Positions 34,664-43,934 of a stretch of DNA of 64,000 nt are shown in pieces. A program made the position numbers and the translations under genes. The notes under the pieces were generated by a model, which ran no database searches, was not told the DNA's origin, and saw nothing but the letters and a program-made list of their open reading frames with translations. Source of the stretch: Rhizobium laguerreae (GTDB lineage: Bacteria; Pseudomonadota; Alphaproteobacteria; Rhizobiales; Rhizobiaceae); contig NZ_MRDM01000014.1 in the NCBI RefSeq assembly GCF_002008165.1, positions 744,001 to 808,000 of the forward strand. Reading direction: 5' to 3'. Within the stretch, counting starts at the first letter, position 1, and each line of letters starts with the position of its first letter.

Positions 34664-35080
34664 CTAGCCGTTGGCGGAATCGAATTGCGAACGGGCGGCG
34701 CGAACCGCATCATGGTTCGCTTCCGCCCAGTTCAACAGTTGCGCCAGCGTCTGATAGAGCGAGCGGCCGAGTTCGGTCATCGAATACTCCACACTCGGCG
34801 GCTTGGTTGGGAACACCTCGCGGTGGATGTAACCGTCCCTCTGCAGGTCGCGCAGCGTCTGCGTCAGCATGCGCTGCGAAATATCGGGGATCATCCGCCG
34901 CAGCTCGCCGAACCGGTAGGGCCGATCCGCCAGCACATCGAGGAGCAGCGTCGACCATTTGCCGCCGATCTGCTGCATCATGTCCCTGACCGGGCAATTG
35001 CCGAAATCGAGGCCGGCAAGATCGATCTCGCGCCGCGTCCCCGGCATCCTGTTCTTCAAACTGAGGACTGCACCGCTCAT
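34664..35080 (-). CDS. HxlR-family transcriptional regulator
   Basis: A 138-residue winged-helix protein: NCPVRDMMQQIGGKWSTLLLDVLADRPYRFGELRRMIPDISQRMLTQTLRDLQRDGYIHREVF (about 28-91). Cys29 is the conserved position that senses quinones or aldehydes in HypR/YodB/QorR-type members. It is divergent (123-base gap) from an NmrA/QorB-like oxidoreductase gene, the classic QorR-QorB arrangement. GTAACG (35098-35103) and CGTTAC (35155-35160) are mirrored across the gap. Confidence 0.92.
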   Translation of the reverse strand: MSGAVLSLKNRMPGTRREIDLAGLDFGNCPVRDMMQQIGGKWSTLLLDVLADRPYRFGELRRMIPDISQRMLTQTLRDLQRDGYIHREVFPTKPPSVEYSMTELGRSLYQTLAQLLNWAEANHDAVRAARSQFDSANG

Positions 35081-35203
35081 CTGCTGGTTCCCTTTTGGTA
35101 ACGTACAGCCGAAAAACTGCCTCCTTTACACCGCCAAGTCAATTCCTATTCTAGCGTTACTCTCTTTTTGAGACCACCGCTGAAACATAGAAGGAAACGA
35201 CTT

Positions 35204-36091
35204 ATGAGCGAAACCATCCTGGTCACCGGCGCTGCCGGGCAGCTCGGCCAGCGAGTCATCCATCACCTCATCGAGACCTACAAGGTCGCCCCCGGCAACA
35301 TTGTCGCGGCAACGCGCAGCCCCGAAAAGCTCTCCGAACTCGAAAAGAAGGGTGTGGTCACCCGCAAGGCCGATTTCGATGACGCGGCTGGCCTGGAAAA
35401 GGCTTTCGCCGGCGTCGACCGGTTGCTGATCATCAGCACTGACGCACTGGATACTCCCGGCAAGCGCCTCGCCCAGCACCAGGGCGCCGTTGCGGCGGCA
35501 GTCAAATCAGGCGTAAAGCACATCGCCTACACCTCGATGCCGGCGCCTGACAATTCGGTCGTCACCTTCGCGCCCGATCATCTCGGCAGCGAAAACGCCA
35601 TCAAGGCAAGCGGCATCGCCCATACGATCATCCGCGACGCCTGGTATCACGACAACTATCTGCACGGCATGCCGCACAATCTGCAGGGCGGCAAATGGTA
35701 CAGCGCCACGGGCGGCGGCAAGATCTCGACCATCTCGCGTGACGACTGCGCCCTGGCGATCGCCGCAGCCCTTGCCTCCGGCACATCCGAGAGCGCCACC
35801 TATACCGTAACCGGCACCCAGTCGCTGAACAGCCGGCAGATTGCCGCCATCGTTTCCGACGTCGCCGGCAAGCCGCTCGAAGTGATCGACGTCACCGACG
35901 AACAGCTCGGCCAGGGCATGCGCGGCGCCGGTCTTCCCGGTTTCGTCGCCGACATGCTGGTTTCTGCCGACGCCAACACCCGCGCCGGCAAGTTCGACAT
36001 CGTCACCGAAGACTTCTCCAAGCTGACCGGCAAACAGCCGCAGCCGTTGAAGGATTTCTTCGTGGAGCACAAGGCTGCCCTGACCGCCTGA
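35204..36091 (+). CDS. NAD(P)H-binding NmrA-family oxidoreductase (QorB-like quinone reductase)
   Basis: A 295-residue atypical SDR: ILVTGAAGQLGQRVIHHLIE (Rossmann GxxGxxG), ATRSPEKLSELEKKGVVTRKADFDD, and AYTSMPAPDNS. There is no YxxxK catalytic pair, as usual for NmrA/QorB proteins, which reduce quinones with NADPH. The ATG at 35204 follows AAGGAAA; the frame open to 35168 lacks a ribosome site. The divergent HxlR regulator (with its sensory Cys) probably releases it in response to quinones. A strong hairpin follows the gene. Confidence 0.9.
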   Translation: MSETILVTGAAGQLGQRVIHHLIETYKVAPGNIVAATRSPEKLSELEKKGVVTRKADFDDAAGLEKAFAGVDRLLIISTDALDTPGKRLAQHQGAVAAAVKSGVKHIAYTSMPAPDNSVVTFAPDHLGSENAIKASGIAHTIIRDAWYHDNYLHGMPHNLQGGKWYSATGGGKISTISRDDCALAIAAALASGTSESATYTVTGTQSLNSRQIAAIVSDVAGKPLEVIDVTDEQLGQGMRGAGLPGFVADMLVSADANTRAGKFDIVTEDFSKLTGKQPQPLKDFFVEHKAALTA

Positions 36092-36105
36092 GGCAACGCT
36101 TGTCG

Positions 36106-36139
36106 CCCCTGTCCTTTGGGTTTAGCCCAAGGACAGGGG
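36106..36139 (+). terminator. Long hairpin after the QorB-like gene
   Basis: CCCCTGTCCTT pairs with AAGGACAGGGG, and GGG with CCC inside after a one-base bulge, starting 14 bases after the stop. No T-run follows. Confidence 0.65.
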
Positions 36140-36318
36140 TGCTGTAGACACCGTCCTTGATTGCAAAAAAGCTTCATTCCAAGTGCGTCATTCACGACGA
36201 AGACGCCTGCGGCTGAATTCTGCGACAAGAACATGACCGAGGGACCATTGGAGAATACCGCGCTGTTTCTCGATACGGGATCGCCTGACGACTTCATGAC
36301 GCAGAAAATAGCCGATCC

Positions 36319-38151
36319 TTAGAATTGCGAGACGAAGCGAGGCGGTTTTTCCCTAAGGTCGAGCCCGTATTCAAGCTCGGCCCGCATCCAGAGAACACCG
36401 CTTTCATAGGGATCGTCAGACATTGTCTCAGCTCGCGCGTGGGCGACATTACTGTCAGGCCAGTTCTTGATGCACGCGACGCTCTCGCGTCTCCGCTCGT
36501 TCCGGTCGATCGCACACCATTCTTGTCTCTCGTCGAACGGAACCCATACGAGACCATCCCGGAAACAGGTGATGGCGCGATATTTCGGCTCGACGACGAT
36601 ATTCCCGGCTGCATCCGCGATGCCCCAAAACAAGGTTCCGTTCGAATTCCTGGAGACGCGCTGTCCGCCGTCTGGTTCGCAACGCAACTTTGATTGCCGA
36701 TCCTCCAGGCGGCGCGGCTCGGAGACTTCACGTCCTGATGCGTCAATCCAGAACTTCCGCGCATCCTTCGATACCGCATAGGCGCCGGAATCGGGCTGCA
36801 TCTCGTCGAACTGAGGAGCGAGGGCCAGCAAACCGCCACTGTCCAATATACCCCATTTGCCGTCAATCTTCACGCCGGCAAAGCCACCGCTGAAACCAAA
36901 TTGGCTCTGAAATGACGGCGGATCGACAAGCAGTTTGCCGTCCTGCTTCAGAAATCCCCATTTTCCATTGTACCGAACCGATACGGGGAATTCGCAAGTC
37001 ATGTGCATGTCGTCAAAGAGATACGAAACCGTCGGCTTTTCGTCCGCTCCTACGACCTGAATACGGTTGCCGCTGTGCATGAATTTGATACCCGACGGAC
37101 ATACCGCAAGCACCTTCCCATCCTCCGGGTCGGGTATCAGATCCCCGGCACGGTTGAGCCCGATCCACTGGCCGTTGACCAAGATCTTGGTCACCTCACC
37201 GGAATAATCGGGCAATCTCGCATCGTCAAACAAACGCCCGCCAAGCAACCGTCCCGCCTCGTCAAGGACGCCCACTTTCTGGCGTTCGGTCACAAGGTAA
37301 AAACCGTTTCGATACCCATGAATCCTAAACTGCTGTGGGGCGAGAATAGTTTGACCGTCCCGGTCGATCGCGCCGCATTGGGTGGCGTCGGCCAGGCCAT
37401 GTTGGGCGGACTGATCTTCGTGTCCGGTCGGCCGGCCATAACAGACAATTGCTCTTCCTCCATGGAGTTTACCGGCTGTTTCGAAGCGAGGCTCGATCTT
37501 CCAGGTTCCGTCGGGAGCAAGCAATCCGTATCGTTTATCTCCCGGTTGAGCGGCCCAGACGAAAGTGCCGAATTCGAATTCTTTAATGGCCAGCTCGTCC
37601 TTCAGGATCTTTCCCGAAGGCAGATCAATGAGCAGATAGCGCGAATCGGCTCTTTGGAAAAAAAGTTCCTGAGCCGTAAAGCGTAAAAGGCCATAGGCAT
37701 CCGACGCGACCGCTTTGCCGGGACGAACGAGCGCCGCCCCGGCTCCGAACGGAATGGCACGCGCATAGTTCGGCGACAGCAGAAACTTTCCCGTTCTATC
37801 GACAATTCCTGCCTTGTCACCAACCACCACTTCGGCGTGCCCATTGCGAAATCCGCGGGCAAGGTCGAACGCAGGCGCGATCACCATCTCGGCACTCAAA
37901 TTGATATAGCCGAATTTGCCCTCGGAGCGCACGGCGGCCAGCCCCTCCGAGAAAGGAAGCCCAACTTCGAACTTGCGATCGATCCGCGGTTCTAACGTCG
38001 CTCTGTCGATATAGCCGCACAGAGCGTAGACGCCACCGCACCTTTCCACCCATCTTTCCGGTCGGGGATCGGCGACTCCAGCTCCAACGGAGCAGAGCAA
38101 ACACGCCCATGCCGCCGTGATAAACATAAGTTGACGCGTAACAACTCTCAT
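36319..38151 (-). CDS. Secreted WG-repeat protein
   Basis: A 610-residue exported protein with a signal peptide (MRVVTRQLMFITAAWACLLC, cleavage near GVADP). It is built of WG-type repeats of 35-40 residues with cores such as KFGYINLSAEMVIAPAF, KAGIVDRTGKFLLSPNY, KWGFLKQDGKLLVDP and KWGILDSGGLLALAPQF, forming a beta-rich scaffold. Cysteines near the N-terminus (VERCGGVYALCGYI) may pair. No catalytic motif is visible. It probably binds proteins or sugars in the periplasm, but this is inference. The start at 38151 is chosen for the signal peptide; the frame is open another 79 codons. Confidence 0.8.
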   Translation of the reverse strand: MRVVTRQLMFITAAWACLLCSVGAGVADPRPERWVERCGGVYALCGYIDRATLEPRIDRKFEVGLPFSEGLAAVRSEGKFGYINLSAEMVIAPAFDLARGFRNGHAEVVVGDKAGIVDRTGKFLLSPNYARAIPFGAGAALVRPGKAVASDAYGLLRFTAQELFFQRADSRYLLIDLPSGKILKDELAIKEFEFGTFVWAAQPGDKRYGLLAPDGTWKIEPRFETAGKLHGGRAIVCYGRPTGHEDQSAQHGLADATQCGAIDRDGQTILAPQQFRIHGYRNGFYLVTERQKVGVLDEAGRLLGGRLFDDARLPDYSGEVTKILVNGQWIGLNRAGDLIPDPEDGKVLAVCPSGIKFMHSGNRIQVVGADEKPTVSYLFDDMHMTCEFPVSVRYNGKWGFLKQDGKLLVDPPSFQSQFGFSGGFAGVKIDGKWGILDSGGLLALAPQFDEMQPDSGAYAVSKDARKFWIDASGREVSEPRRLEDRQSKLRCEPDGGQRVSRNSNGTLFWGIADAAGNIVVEPKYRAITCFRDGLVWVPFDERQEWCAIDRNERRRESVACIKNWPDSNVAHARAETMSDDPYESGVLWMRAELEYGLDLREKPPRFVSQF

Positions 38152-38320
38152 CCTATCACCGCCGGTTGAAGGAACTAGGAGATGCTCGTGTGTTGGAAAT
38201 ATGGCCGGTCCGCAGGTCAGATGTAACGAACACAGGAATCCTGCGCCCTCATTCGCGGCACGAGAGACCCTTGCAGGGCAAGTTAGTCGCCGCCAATACG
38301 CAAGAAGTAAGCGACCTTCC

Positions 38321-39073
38321 TCAAACCACCTGCCCGCAAGCCCGGCAGAAGCGGCGCACCGTTTCCGCCATGCCGTATTCCAGTGCATCGGCGGTCAGGC
38401 CGTGGCCGATCGAGACCTCGGCAAGCTGGGGAATGCGCTTCACCAGATCAGGCAGGTTTTCGACCGTCAGGTCATGGCCGGCATTGACGGCCAGCCCGAT
38501 CGCAAGGGCCGCATCCGCCGTCCGTCCGAGCGCTTCGAGGATCGGCGCCGCCCGCTCCGGCGCGTCGAAGCAGCCGCCATAGGGGCCGGTATAGAGTTCG
38601 ATTCGATCGGCGCCGACCGCCTTGGCGATCTCGACCGCTTCTGCATCCCCGTCACCGTCGGCAAACAGCGACACCCGGCATCCCATCGTCTTCAGCCGCG
38701 CGACGGCATCGGTCAGGAACGCCTGGTGCTTGCGGAATTCCCAGCCGTGATCGGAGGTCGCCTGCGCGGGATCGTCAGGCACCAGCGTCACCTGCTCGGG
38801 TGCTGCCCCGGCACAGAGCTCGAAAAATTCCTCTGTGGGATAACCCTCGATATTAAACTCGGCCTTGGGAAATTCGTCATCGATCAGATTGCGGATGACG
38901 GGCAGGTCGGAGAAACGAATGTGCCGCTGGTCGGGGCGCGGATGCACCGTCAGGCCGCTGGCGCCGGACGCGAGTGCGATCCGCCCGAGCGCTTCGACGC
39001 TCGGCCAGGGCAGGTCGCGCCGGTTGCGCAGCATGGCGATGGCATTGAGGTTCACGGAGAGCTTGGCGGGCAT
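38321..39073 (-). CDS. pdxJ: Pyridoxine 5'-phosphate synthase
   Basis: A 250-residue TIM-barrel enzyme. It condenses 1-deoxyxylulose 5-phosphate with 3-amino-2-oxopropyl phosphate, the last ring-forming step of the DXP-dependent vitamin B6 route. Family motifs: KLSVNLNAIAMLRNRR, GASGLTVHPRPDQRHIR (the HPRxDxRHI motif), EFNIEGYPT, VTLVPDDP, ELYTGPYG and VNAGHDLT with SIGHGLTADAL at the end. The start at 39073 gives the normal family length; the upstream extension is not conserved-looking. Alone between the WG-repeat gene and a gap. Confidence 0.96.
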   Translation of the reverse strand: MPAKLSVNLNAIAMLRNRRDLPWPSVEALGRIALASGASGLTVHPRPDQRHIRFSDLPVIRNLIDDEFPKAEFNIEGYPTEEFFELCAGAAPEQVTLVPDDPAQATSDHGWEFRKHQAFLTDAVARLKTMGCRVSLFADGDGDAEAVEIAKAVGADRIELYTGPYGGCFDAPERAAPILEALGRTADAALAIGLAVNAGHDLTVENLPDLVKRIPQLAEVSIGHGLTADALEYGMAETVRRFCRACGQVV

Positions 39074-39516
39074 GGCTGATATCCATCGGTCACGGAAACG
39101 GGAGGCCCTGCTTTTAAGCCAAGGGCCATGCGATGGCCAACGAGATTCGCAGATGGATGCGATGCGGATCGCTGATGAAACCCCGGTATTTCGGCTCGGC
39201 ATTGACCGGGTGCGCACGGCAAACAGTATTTCCCGTCGCCGTTGAAGACGACCGACCGATGCGGCGGTGCAACACATGTCTTGCTGCAGCACACCCGAAA
39301 TCATGCCGTCACGTTGCTATCCCATTTAAAAGAGATTATTTTTAGCACTTATAAAAAAGATCGTTCACGCATAACGTGGACATCGTATCGCGTAGTGTAC
39401 GCCGCGTACTGCTTCTTTCCCAATGAGAAGAACGCCTAGAGGAAACCCCACTCGCCGCGCATGGGAAGCAACTGGCAAAACCGCATGAGGTGCAACAACA
39501 TGCCCCAGGAGGGTTC
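39074..39516. other. Gap of about 440 bases with an AT-rich segment
   Basis: I see no gene here. The segment from about 39325 to 39440 is clearly AT-richer than its surroundings. It holds an interrupted palindrome GTACGC-C-GCGTAC (39399-39411), a candidate operator for the hybrid regulator whose gene follows. Confidence 0.5.
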
Positions 39517-40209
39517 ATGCCAGACGGTTCCAAACGCCTGTTTGCCACCGCCGGTATCGCTTCGGAGGCCCGGTCGAAATACCGGTTCCTGCCTTCGGCC
39601 GCGCTACCGCCGGATCTACCGGATGGTCCGGTGCCCATTGCCGACATGGCAAACGCATTCGGCGTCACGCACAGGACACTGCATTTCTATGAAGAGAAAG
39701 GGTTGATTTCAGCCAACCGCATCGGCCTGATGCGGGTCTACGGCCAGGACGACGTGATGCGCATGGCCGTCATTACAGTCTGCCGCGAAACCGGCATGCC
39801 GATCGCCGTTATCCAGGAACTGATGGACGAACTCCGCAACGCTGATTCGCAGGAAACGGCTGAGGCGATGTTCCGCGAGGCCCTGCAGGTGCGCAAGCGC
39901 GAACTGACGGCCGAGATGTCGACGCTGCACCGCCAGCTCCAGCAGGTTGGCGACCTCCTGGATTTCGACGGCGGCGTCGAGTCGCCGCCATTGAACGACA
40001 ATCAGGACAGTGCAAGCCTGACCGCACAGGAGCGGCGTTGCCTGGAACTGATGGCGGAAGGCTATTCCACCCAGCGAATCGCCCGGGCGCTCGACCTGAA
40101 ACATGACGAGACCCGTGACCTGGAGGCCGGAATTATCCTGAAATTTCGCGCCAACAACCGCTTCCAGGCCATCGCCAAGGCAGTTCTGCTCGGTATCGTG
40201 CAGGCTTAA
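39517..40209 (+). CDS. Hybrid regulator: MerR-type N-terminus with LuxR-like C-terminal helix-turn-helix
   Basis: A 230-residue protein. Residues 40-105 match a MerR winged helix (ADMANAFGVTHRTLHFYEEKGLISANRIGLMRVYGQDDVMRM). A helical stretch follows (about 108-148, MFREALQVRKRELTAEMSTLHRQLQQV), as in MerR dimerisation coils. Residues 166-230 (SLTAQERRCLELMAEGYSTQRIARALDLKHDETRDLEAGIILKFRANNRFQAIAKAV) match the GerE/LuxR DNA-binding domain. The start is set by AGGAGGG four bases before the ATG. Two DNA-binding units in one chain is unusual. The stretch has no metal-binding Cys, so its signal is unknown. Confidence 0.82.
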   Translation: MPDGSKRLFATAGIASEARSKYRFLPSAALPPDLPDGPVPIADMANAFGVTHRTLHFYEEKGLISANRIGLMRVYGQDDVMRMAVITVCRETGMPIAVIQELMDELRNADSQETAEAMFREALQVRKRELTAEMSTLHRQLQQVGDLLDFDGGVESPPLNDNQDSASLTAQERRCLELMAEGYSTQRIARALDLKHDETRDLEAGIILKFRANNRFQAIAKAVLLGIVQA

Positions 40210-40306
40210 CGCCACTCACGAGCCACCCACCTGAGACACGGCCGCCACCGTTTCTTGTTCGCCAGTCAAGATCGGGAATGCGACCTGGTCGTAGGTGCGA
40301 CTGGAA

Positions 40307-41434
40307 TTAGCGGACGATTGTCAGCGTCTCCGCCGCGCGCGTGATCGCGGTATAGAGCCAGCGTTCCCGGGTATCGCGAAACGCCCAGCTCTCGTCGAAG
40401 AGCACGACATCGTTCCATTGCGAACCCTGCGCCTTATGCACCGTCAGCGCATAGCCAAAGTCGAACTCGTCGTATCGTTTGCGGGTGTTCCAGGGAATCT
40501 CGCCCTCGACATCCTCGAAGGCCTGCTTCAGCAGTTTGATCTTGGCAGCCCCGCGGTCCATGTCGTCGTCTTCGGGGCGAACGAGCAGATTGATGCCCGG
40601 CTTCGTCGTTTCCTTGGATGAGGTCATTACCTGCCAGAGCGAACCGTTGAGCAGGCCCTTGGCCGGATCGTTCCTGAGGCAGACGAGCTTGTCGCCGGTC
40701 TGTGGATAATCGGCGTTGAAGCCTTTTAGCTCGCGCAGGCGCTGATTGTAGCGCCGCCGCGTGCGATTGGTGCCGACGAGCACCTGGTCGGCATCGAGCA
40801 CCAGCTGCTGCGTCACCTCGTTCTTCGAGATCACCTTGGCCGTGCCGTAATCGCCGTACATCACCTCATTGCCTTCGCGCACCTGCATGGCGAGCTTGAT
40901 GATCGGATTGTCGCGCGCCTGCCGGTGGATATCGGTGAGCAGGTAGTCCGGATCCTGATTGGTGAAGTAGCCGCCGCCGGTCACCGGCGGCAGCTGGCCG
41001 GGATCGCCGAGCACCAGGATCGGCGTGCCGAAGCTCATCAGATCCTTGCCAAGCGCCTCGTCCACCATCGAGCATTCGTCGACGATGATCAGCGCCGCCT
41101 TGGCGACCGGGCTTTGCCGGTTGATCGAAAACATCGGCGCGATCGAGGTCTTGCCCGTTTCCTCGTCTTCCACGGCCTCCTCGCCGCGCGGCCGGTAGAT
41201 CAGCGAATGGATCGTCCGGGCGTTGGAGGCGCCGCGCGAGCGCAGCACCTGCGCCGCCTTGCCGGTAAAGGCGGCAAACAGCACGTCGCCATCGACATTC
41301 TCGGCGAAATGCTTGGCAAGCGTCGTCTTCCCCGTTCCGGCATAGCCGAACAGGCGAAAGAGCGGCGAGCGCCCTTCCTTCAGCCATTTCGAAACAGCCT
41401 TCAGGGCTTCGTCTTGTTGCGGCGCAAATTGCAT
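40307..41434 (-). CDS. Superfamily 1 DNA helicase (RecD/Dda-like)
   Basis: A 375-residue compact helicase. Walker A is FGYAGTGKTTLAKHF (29-43), Walker B IIVDECSMVDEAL, motif III LVLGDPGQLPPV, and the late UvrD-C-like motif is ALTVHKAQGSQWNDVVLFDES, with YTAITRAAETLTIV closing the core. It has no long N-terminal RecBCD-contact domain, so it is closest to phage Dda and short RecD2-like helicases. Likely roles are replication fork or mating-strand processing. It stands alone among metabolic genes and shows no phage neighbours. Confidence 0.9.
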   Translation of the reverse strand: MQFAPQQDEALKAVSKWLKEGRSPLFRLFGYAGTGKTTLAKHFAENVDGDVLFAAFTGKAAQVLRSRGASNARTIHSLIYRPRGEEAVEDEETGKTSIAPMFSINRQSPVAKAALIIVDECSMVDEALGKDLMSFGTPILVLGDPGQLPPVTGGGYFTNQDPDYLLTDIHRQARDNPIIKLAMQVREGNEVMYGDYGTAKVISKNEVTQQLVLDADQVLVGTNRTRRRYNQRLRELKGFNADYPQTGDKLVCLRNDPAKGLLNGSLWQVMTSSKETTKPGINLLVRPEDDDMDRGAAKIKLLKQAFEDVEGEIPWNTRKRYDEFDFGYALTVHKAQGSQWNDVVLFDESWAFRDTRERWLYTAITRAAETLTIVR

Positions 41435-41507
41435 GATCGCAGGACTTGGCAGGATTCGCGGGCTTTAGGCAAGGCGGAAAACGGCAAATCGCCCGGCCGG
41501 ACAATCA

Positions 41508-42431
41508 TCAGTTCCACTGCCGGTCCGCGCCACTGGCACACATCGACGGGTCCTGCCCCATAGCGTCGGTGAGAAAATCCAGAACCGTCTTGACGCGCAA
41601 CGGCATGTTGCGCCGCGAGGGATAGACGACGGTAACCGGCAGCCGGCTCGGCTGGAAATCCCTCATCACGGGGACCAGCCGGCCGGCGGCGATATCGGGC
41701 ATCGCGATGATATGCGAAAGCACCGCAAGACCCGCTCCAGCAAGGGCTGCCCGGTGGATGGCGACCGCATTGCAGGCGGTCAGTCGCGGCGAGATCCGGA
41801 CCGATATGTCTTCCGAACCGTTCGAGAAGGACCAAGTATTGGCCTCGCCCGCCCTGTTGTAACACAGGCATTCATGGTCCTTGATCTCCTTCGGTGCGCG
41901 GGGGGCAGCCCTGCGCGCGAGATAGGCGGGCGAGGCGACGAGGAAGGCCGTCGTCCAGCCGATCCGCCGGCAGACGAGGCTGCTGTCGGCGACCTGGCCC
42001 AAGCGCACTTCGAGATCCAGGCGCTCCTCGATCATATCAGAGCCCTGCTCCCTGAAGATGAGTTCGACCGAGAGCTTCGGATGGGCGGCAAGAAGATCGC
42101 CGAGCCGCTCGCTGAGATAGAGGCCGAGTGGTGCTGGAACGCTGAGCCTGACCTTTCCCGAGGCCATGGTTCCGTCCGATCCGGCCGCATCGCCAAGCTC
42201 CTCAACCGCTTCGAGAATCCGCAGCGCCATCGGCAGCATCCGCTCCCCCTCTGCCGTCAGCGACAGGCCACTCGTCGTGCGATGCAGGAGGCGGGTGTTG
42301 AAATGGCCCTCGAGGGCTGCGACCTGTCGCGAGACGGCGGGCTGCGTCACGTCGAGATCGTGCGCCGCCGCCGAAAACGAACCCGTCTCCACGACGCGCT
42401 GAAAGGTCCGCAATGCCGAAACGATATCCAT
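41508..42431 (-). CDS. LysR-family transcriptional regulator
   Basis: A 307-residue regulator: MDIVSALRTFQRVVETGSFSAAAHDLDVTQPAVSRQVAALEGHFNTRLLHRTTSGLSLT (N-terminal winged helix) plus a two-lobed effector domain. It belongs to the CrgA/DmlR-like branch by SALRTFQRVVETGSF. The ATG at 42431 is preferred because a G-rich ribosome-site-like run precedes it; an in-frame ATG nine codons earlier is possible. It is divergent from the AhpD-like gene, but that gene's upstream region is occupied by Rrf2-type sites. Confidence 0.92.
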   Translation of the reverse strand: MDIVSALRTFQRVVETGSFSAAAHDLDVTQPAVSRQVAALEGHFNTRLLHRTTSGLSLTAEGERMLPMALRILEAVEELGDAAGSDGTMASGKVRLSVPAPLGLYLSERLGDLLAAHPKLSVELIFREQGSDMIEERLDLEVRLGQVADSSLVCRRIGWTTAFLVASPAYLARRAAPRAPKEIKDHECLCYNRAGEANTWSFSNGSEDISVRISPRLTACNAVAIHRAALAGAGLAVLSHIIAMPDIAAGRLVPVMRDFQPSRLPVTVVYPSRRNMPLRVKTVLDFLTDAMGQDPSMCASGADRQWN

Positions 42432-42508
42432 CCCCCTGCCCCTCATACTTTTGCGCATAGGCTTTATGCAGCCAGACTAAACGAGAATGGCTTTACAGTC
42501 CAGCAATT

Positions 42509-42546
42509 AAGGATATCTTCTATCCATAAGGATATTCAATATCCTT
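42509..42546. promoter_or_regulatory. Two abutting palindromes, probable Rrf2 operators
   Basis: 42528-42546 reads AAGGATAT-TCA-ATATCCTT, perfect eight-base arms. Immediately before it, 42509-42527 reads AAGGATAT-CTT-CTATCCAT (right arm 6 of 8). The same palindrome lies upstream of the Rrf2 gene at 46568-46586. The pair sits 18 bases before the AhpD-like start codon. Confidence 0.8.
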
Positions 42547-42563
42547 AATTAAAGGAGAGACAC

Positions 42564-43043
42564 ATGACTCAGCGACTGAACTACGCCCAACAGTCCCCCG
42601 AGCTTTTCAAGAAATTCATGGAATTCAGCATGGCGCTGAAGAGCAGCGTGATCGACGAGAAGCTGCAGGCCCTCGTCGAGATCCGCGCCTCACAGATCAA
42701 TGGATGCGGCTTTTGCCTCGACATGCATGTGAAGCAGGCCAAGATCTACGGCGAGACGGAACTGCGGCTCTACCACGTCGCCATCTGGCGGGAATCGAAC
42801 CTGTTCATCCCCCGCGAGCGCGCAGCCCTTGCCTGGACCGAAGCACTGACCAAGCTTTCCGAAGGCGGCGTTCCCGACGAGATTTACGAACGGGTGCGCG
42901 GCCAGCTTTCCGAGAAGGAAATCTCGGATCTGACTTTCGTCGTCATGGCGATCAACGCCTGGAACCGCGTCAATGTCGGCTTCAAGACCGTGCCCGGCAC
43001 GGCCGACAAGGCCTACGGCCTCGATAAGGCTGGCCTGAACTAA
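42564..43043 (+). CDS. Carboxymuconolactone decarboxylase/AhpD-family protein
   Basis: A 159-residue all-helical protein with the redox motif NGCGFCLDMHVKQAK (Cys48, Cys51, His55). In AhpD this Cys pair reduces peroxiredoxins or lipoyl partners. It reads LVEIRASQINGCGFC like the antioxidant branch of the family, not the lactone-ring branch. AAAGGAGAG precedes the ATG. It is the first gene of a rightward set (NmrA-like, cupin, MscS) that ends next to an Rrf2 regulator, and it has two Rrf2-type operator sites in its promoter. Redox or electrophile stress defence is the likely role. Confidence 0.93.
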   Translation: MTQRLNYAQQSPELFKKFMEFSMALKSSVIDEKLQALVEIRASQINGCGFCLDMHVKQAKIYGETELRLYHVAIWRESNLFIPRERAALAWTEALTKLSEGGVPDEIYERVRGQLSEKEISDLTFVVMAINAWNRVNVGFKTVPGTADKAYGLDKAGLN

Positions 43044-43111
43044 ACCGCGCAATTCATTGAGAAGATTCACCTTTGACGCTGCCGCACCACGACAGCGAAC
43101 GGAGATCCATT

Positions 43112-43867
43112 ATGAAAATCGTTGTCATCGGCGGAACCGGCCTCATCGGTTCAAAGACTGTCGAACGCCTGCGCAAACGCGGCCATGACGTGATCGCCGC
43201 CTCGCCGAACTCCGGCGTCAACACGATCACGGGAGAAGGACTGGCAGAGGCGCTCTCGGGCGCCGAAGTCGTGCTCGACCTCGCTAACTCGCCGTCCTTC
43301 GAGGATAAGGCCGTGCTCGAATTTTTCGAGACCTCGGGCCGCAATCTTCTCGCCGCCGAAAAAGCTGCCGGCGTCAAGCACCATATCGCCCTCTCCGTCG
43401 TCGGCACTGAACGTCTGCAGGAAAGCGGCTATTTCCGCGGCAAGCTTGCCCAGGAAAAACTGATCAAGGAATCGGGAATCCCCTACACCATCGTCCATTC
43501 GACGCAGTTCATGGAATTCCTCGGCGGCATCGCCCAATCGGGAACGGTCGGCCAGACGGTCCACCTGTCTCCGGCCTATGTGCAGCCGATTGCTTCCGAC
43601 GACGTGGCGGACGCCATGGCGGACGTGGCCCTCTCTGCTCCCGCCAACGCGACGCTCGAGATCGCTGGTCCGGAACGGGTGCGCCTCAGCGAGCTCGTCG
43701 CCCGCTATCTGAAGGCCATGAAAGACCCGCGCACCACCGAGGCTGACGTAGAGGCGAGATATTTCGGCGCAAGACTGAAAGACCAGTCGCTCGTTTCCGA
43801 CGACAATCCGCGGCTTGGTTCGATCACCTTCGAGCAGTGGTTCGCAAAGTCCACCCAGCCGACATGA
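43112..43867 (+). CDS. NmrA-like NAD(P)-binding oxidoreductase
   Basis: A 251-residue atypical SDR: MKIVVIGGTGLIGSKTVERLRKRGHDVIAASP (Rossmann), LSVVGTERLQESGYFRGKLAQEKLI (with the YF..K segment that replaces the classic catalytic pair) and TQFMEFLGGIAQSG. It probably reduces or senses a quinone or aldehyde using NADPH. GGAG lies before the ATG at 43112. It follows the AhpD-like gene after 68 bases, so both are likely on one Rrf2-controlled transcript. Confidence 0.9.
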   Translation: MKIVVIGGTGLIGSKTVERLRKRGHDVIAASPNSGVNTITGEGLAEALSGAEVVLDLANSPSFEDKAVLEFFETSGRNLLAAEKAAGVKHHIALSVVGTERLQESGYFRGKLAQEKLIKESGIPYTIVHSTQFMEFLGGIAQSGTVGQTVHLSPAYVQPIASDDVADAMADVALSAPANATLEIAGPERVRLSELVARYLKAMKDPRTTEADVEARYFGARLKDQSLVSDDNPRLGSITFEQWFAKSTQPT

Positions 43868-43934
43868 TTGACGTGCCCTTAAGACGCAACCGCTCGGACG
43901 CGTCTTCCCCGACCCAGCAACCATGGAGATTCCG

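Noticed and set aside
40307..41434. Helicase as part of an antiphage system
   Set aside because: No nuclease, methylase or other defence gene adjoins it; the neighbours are a regulator and a LysR gene.
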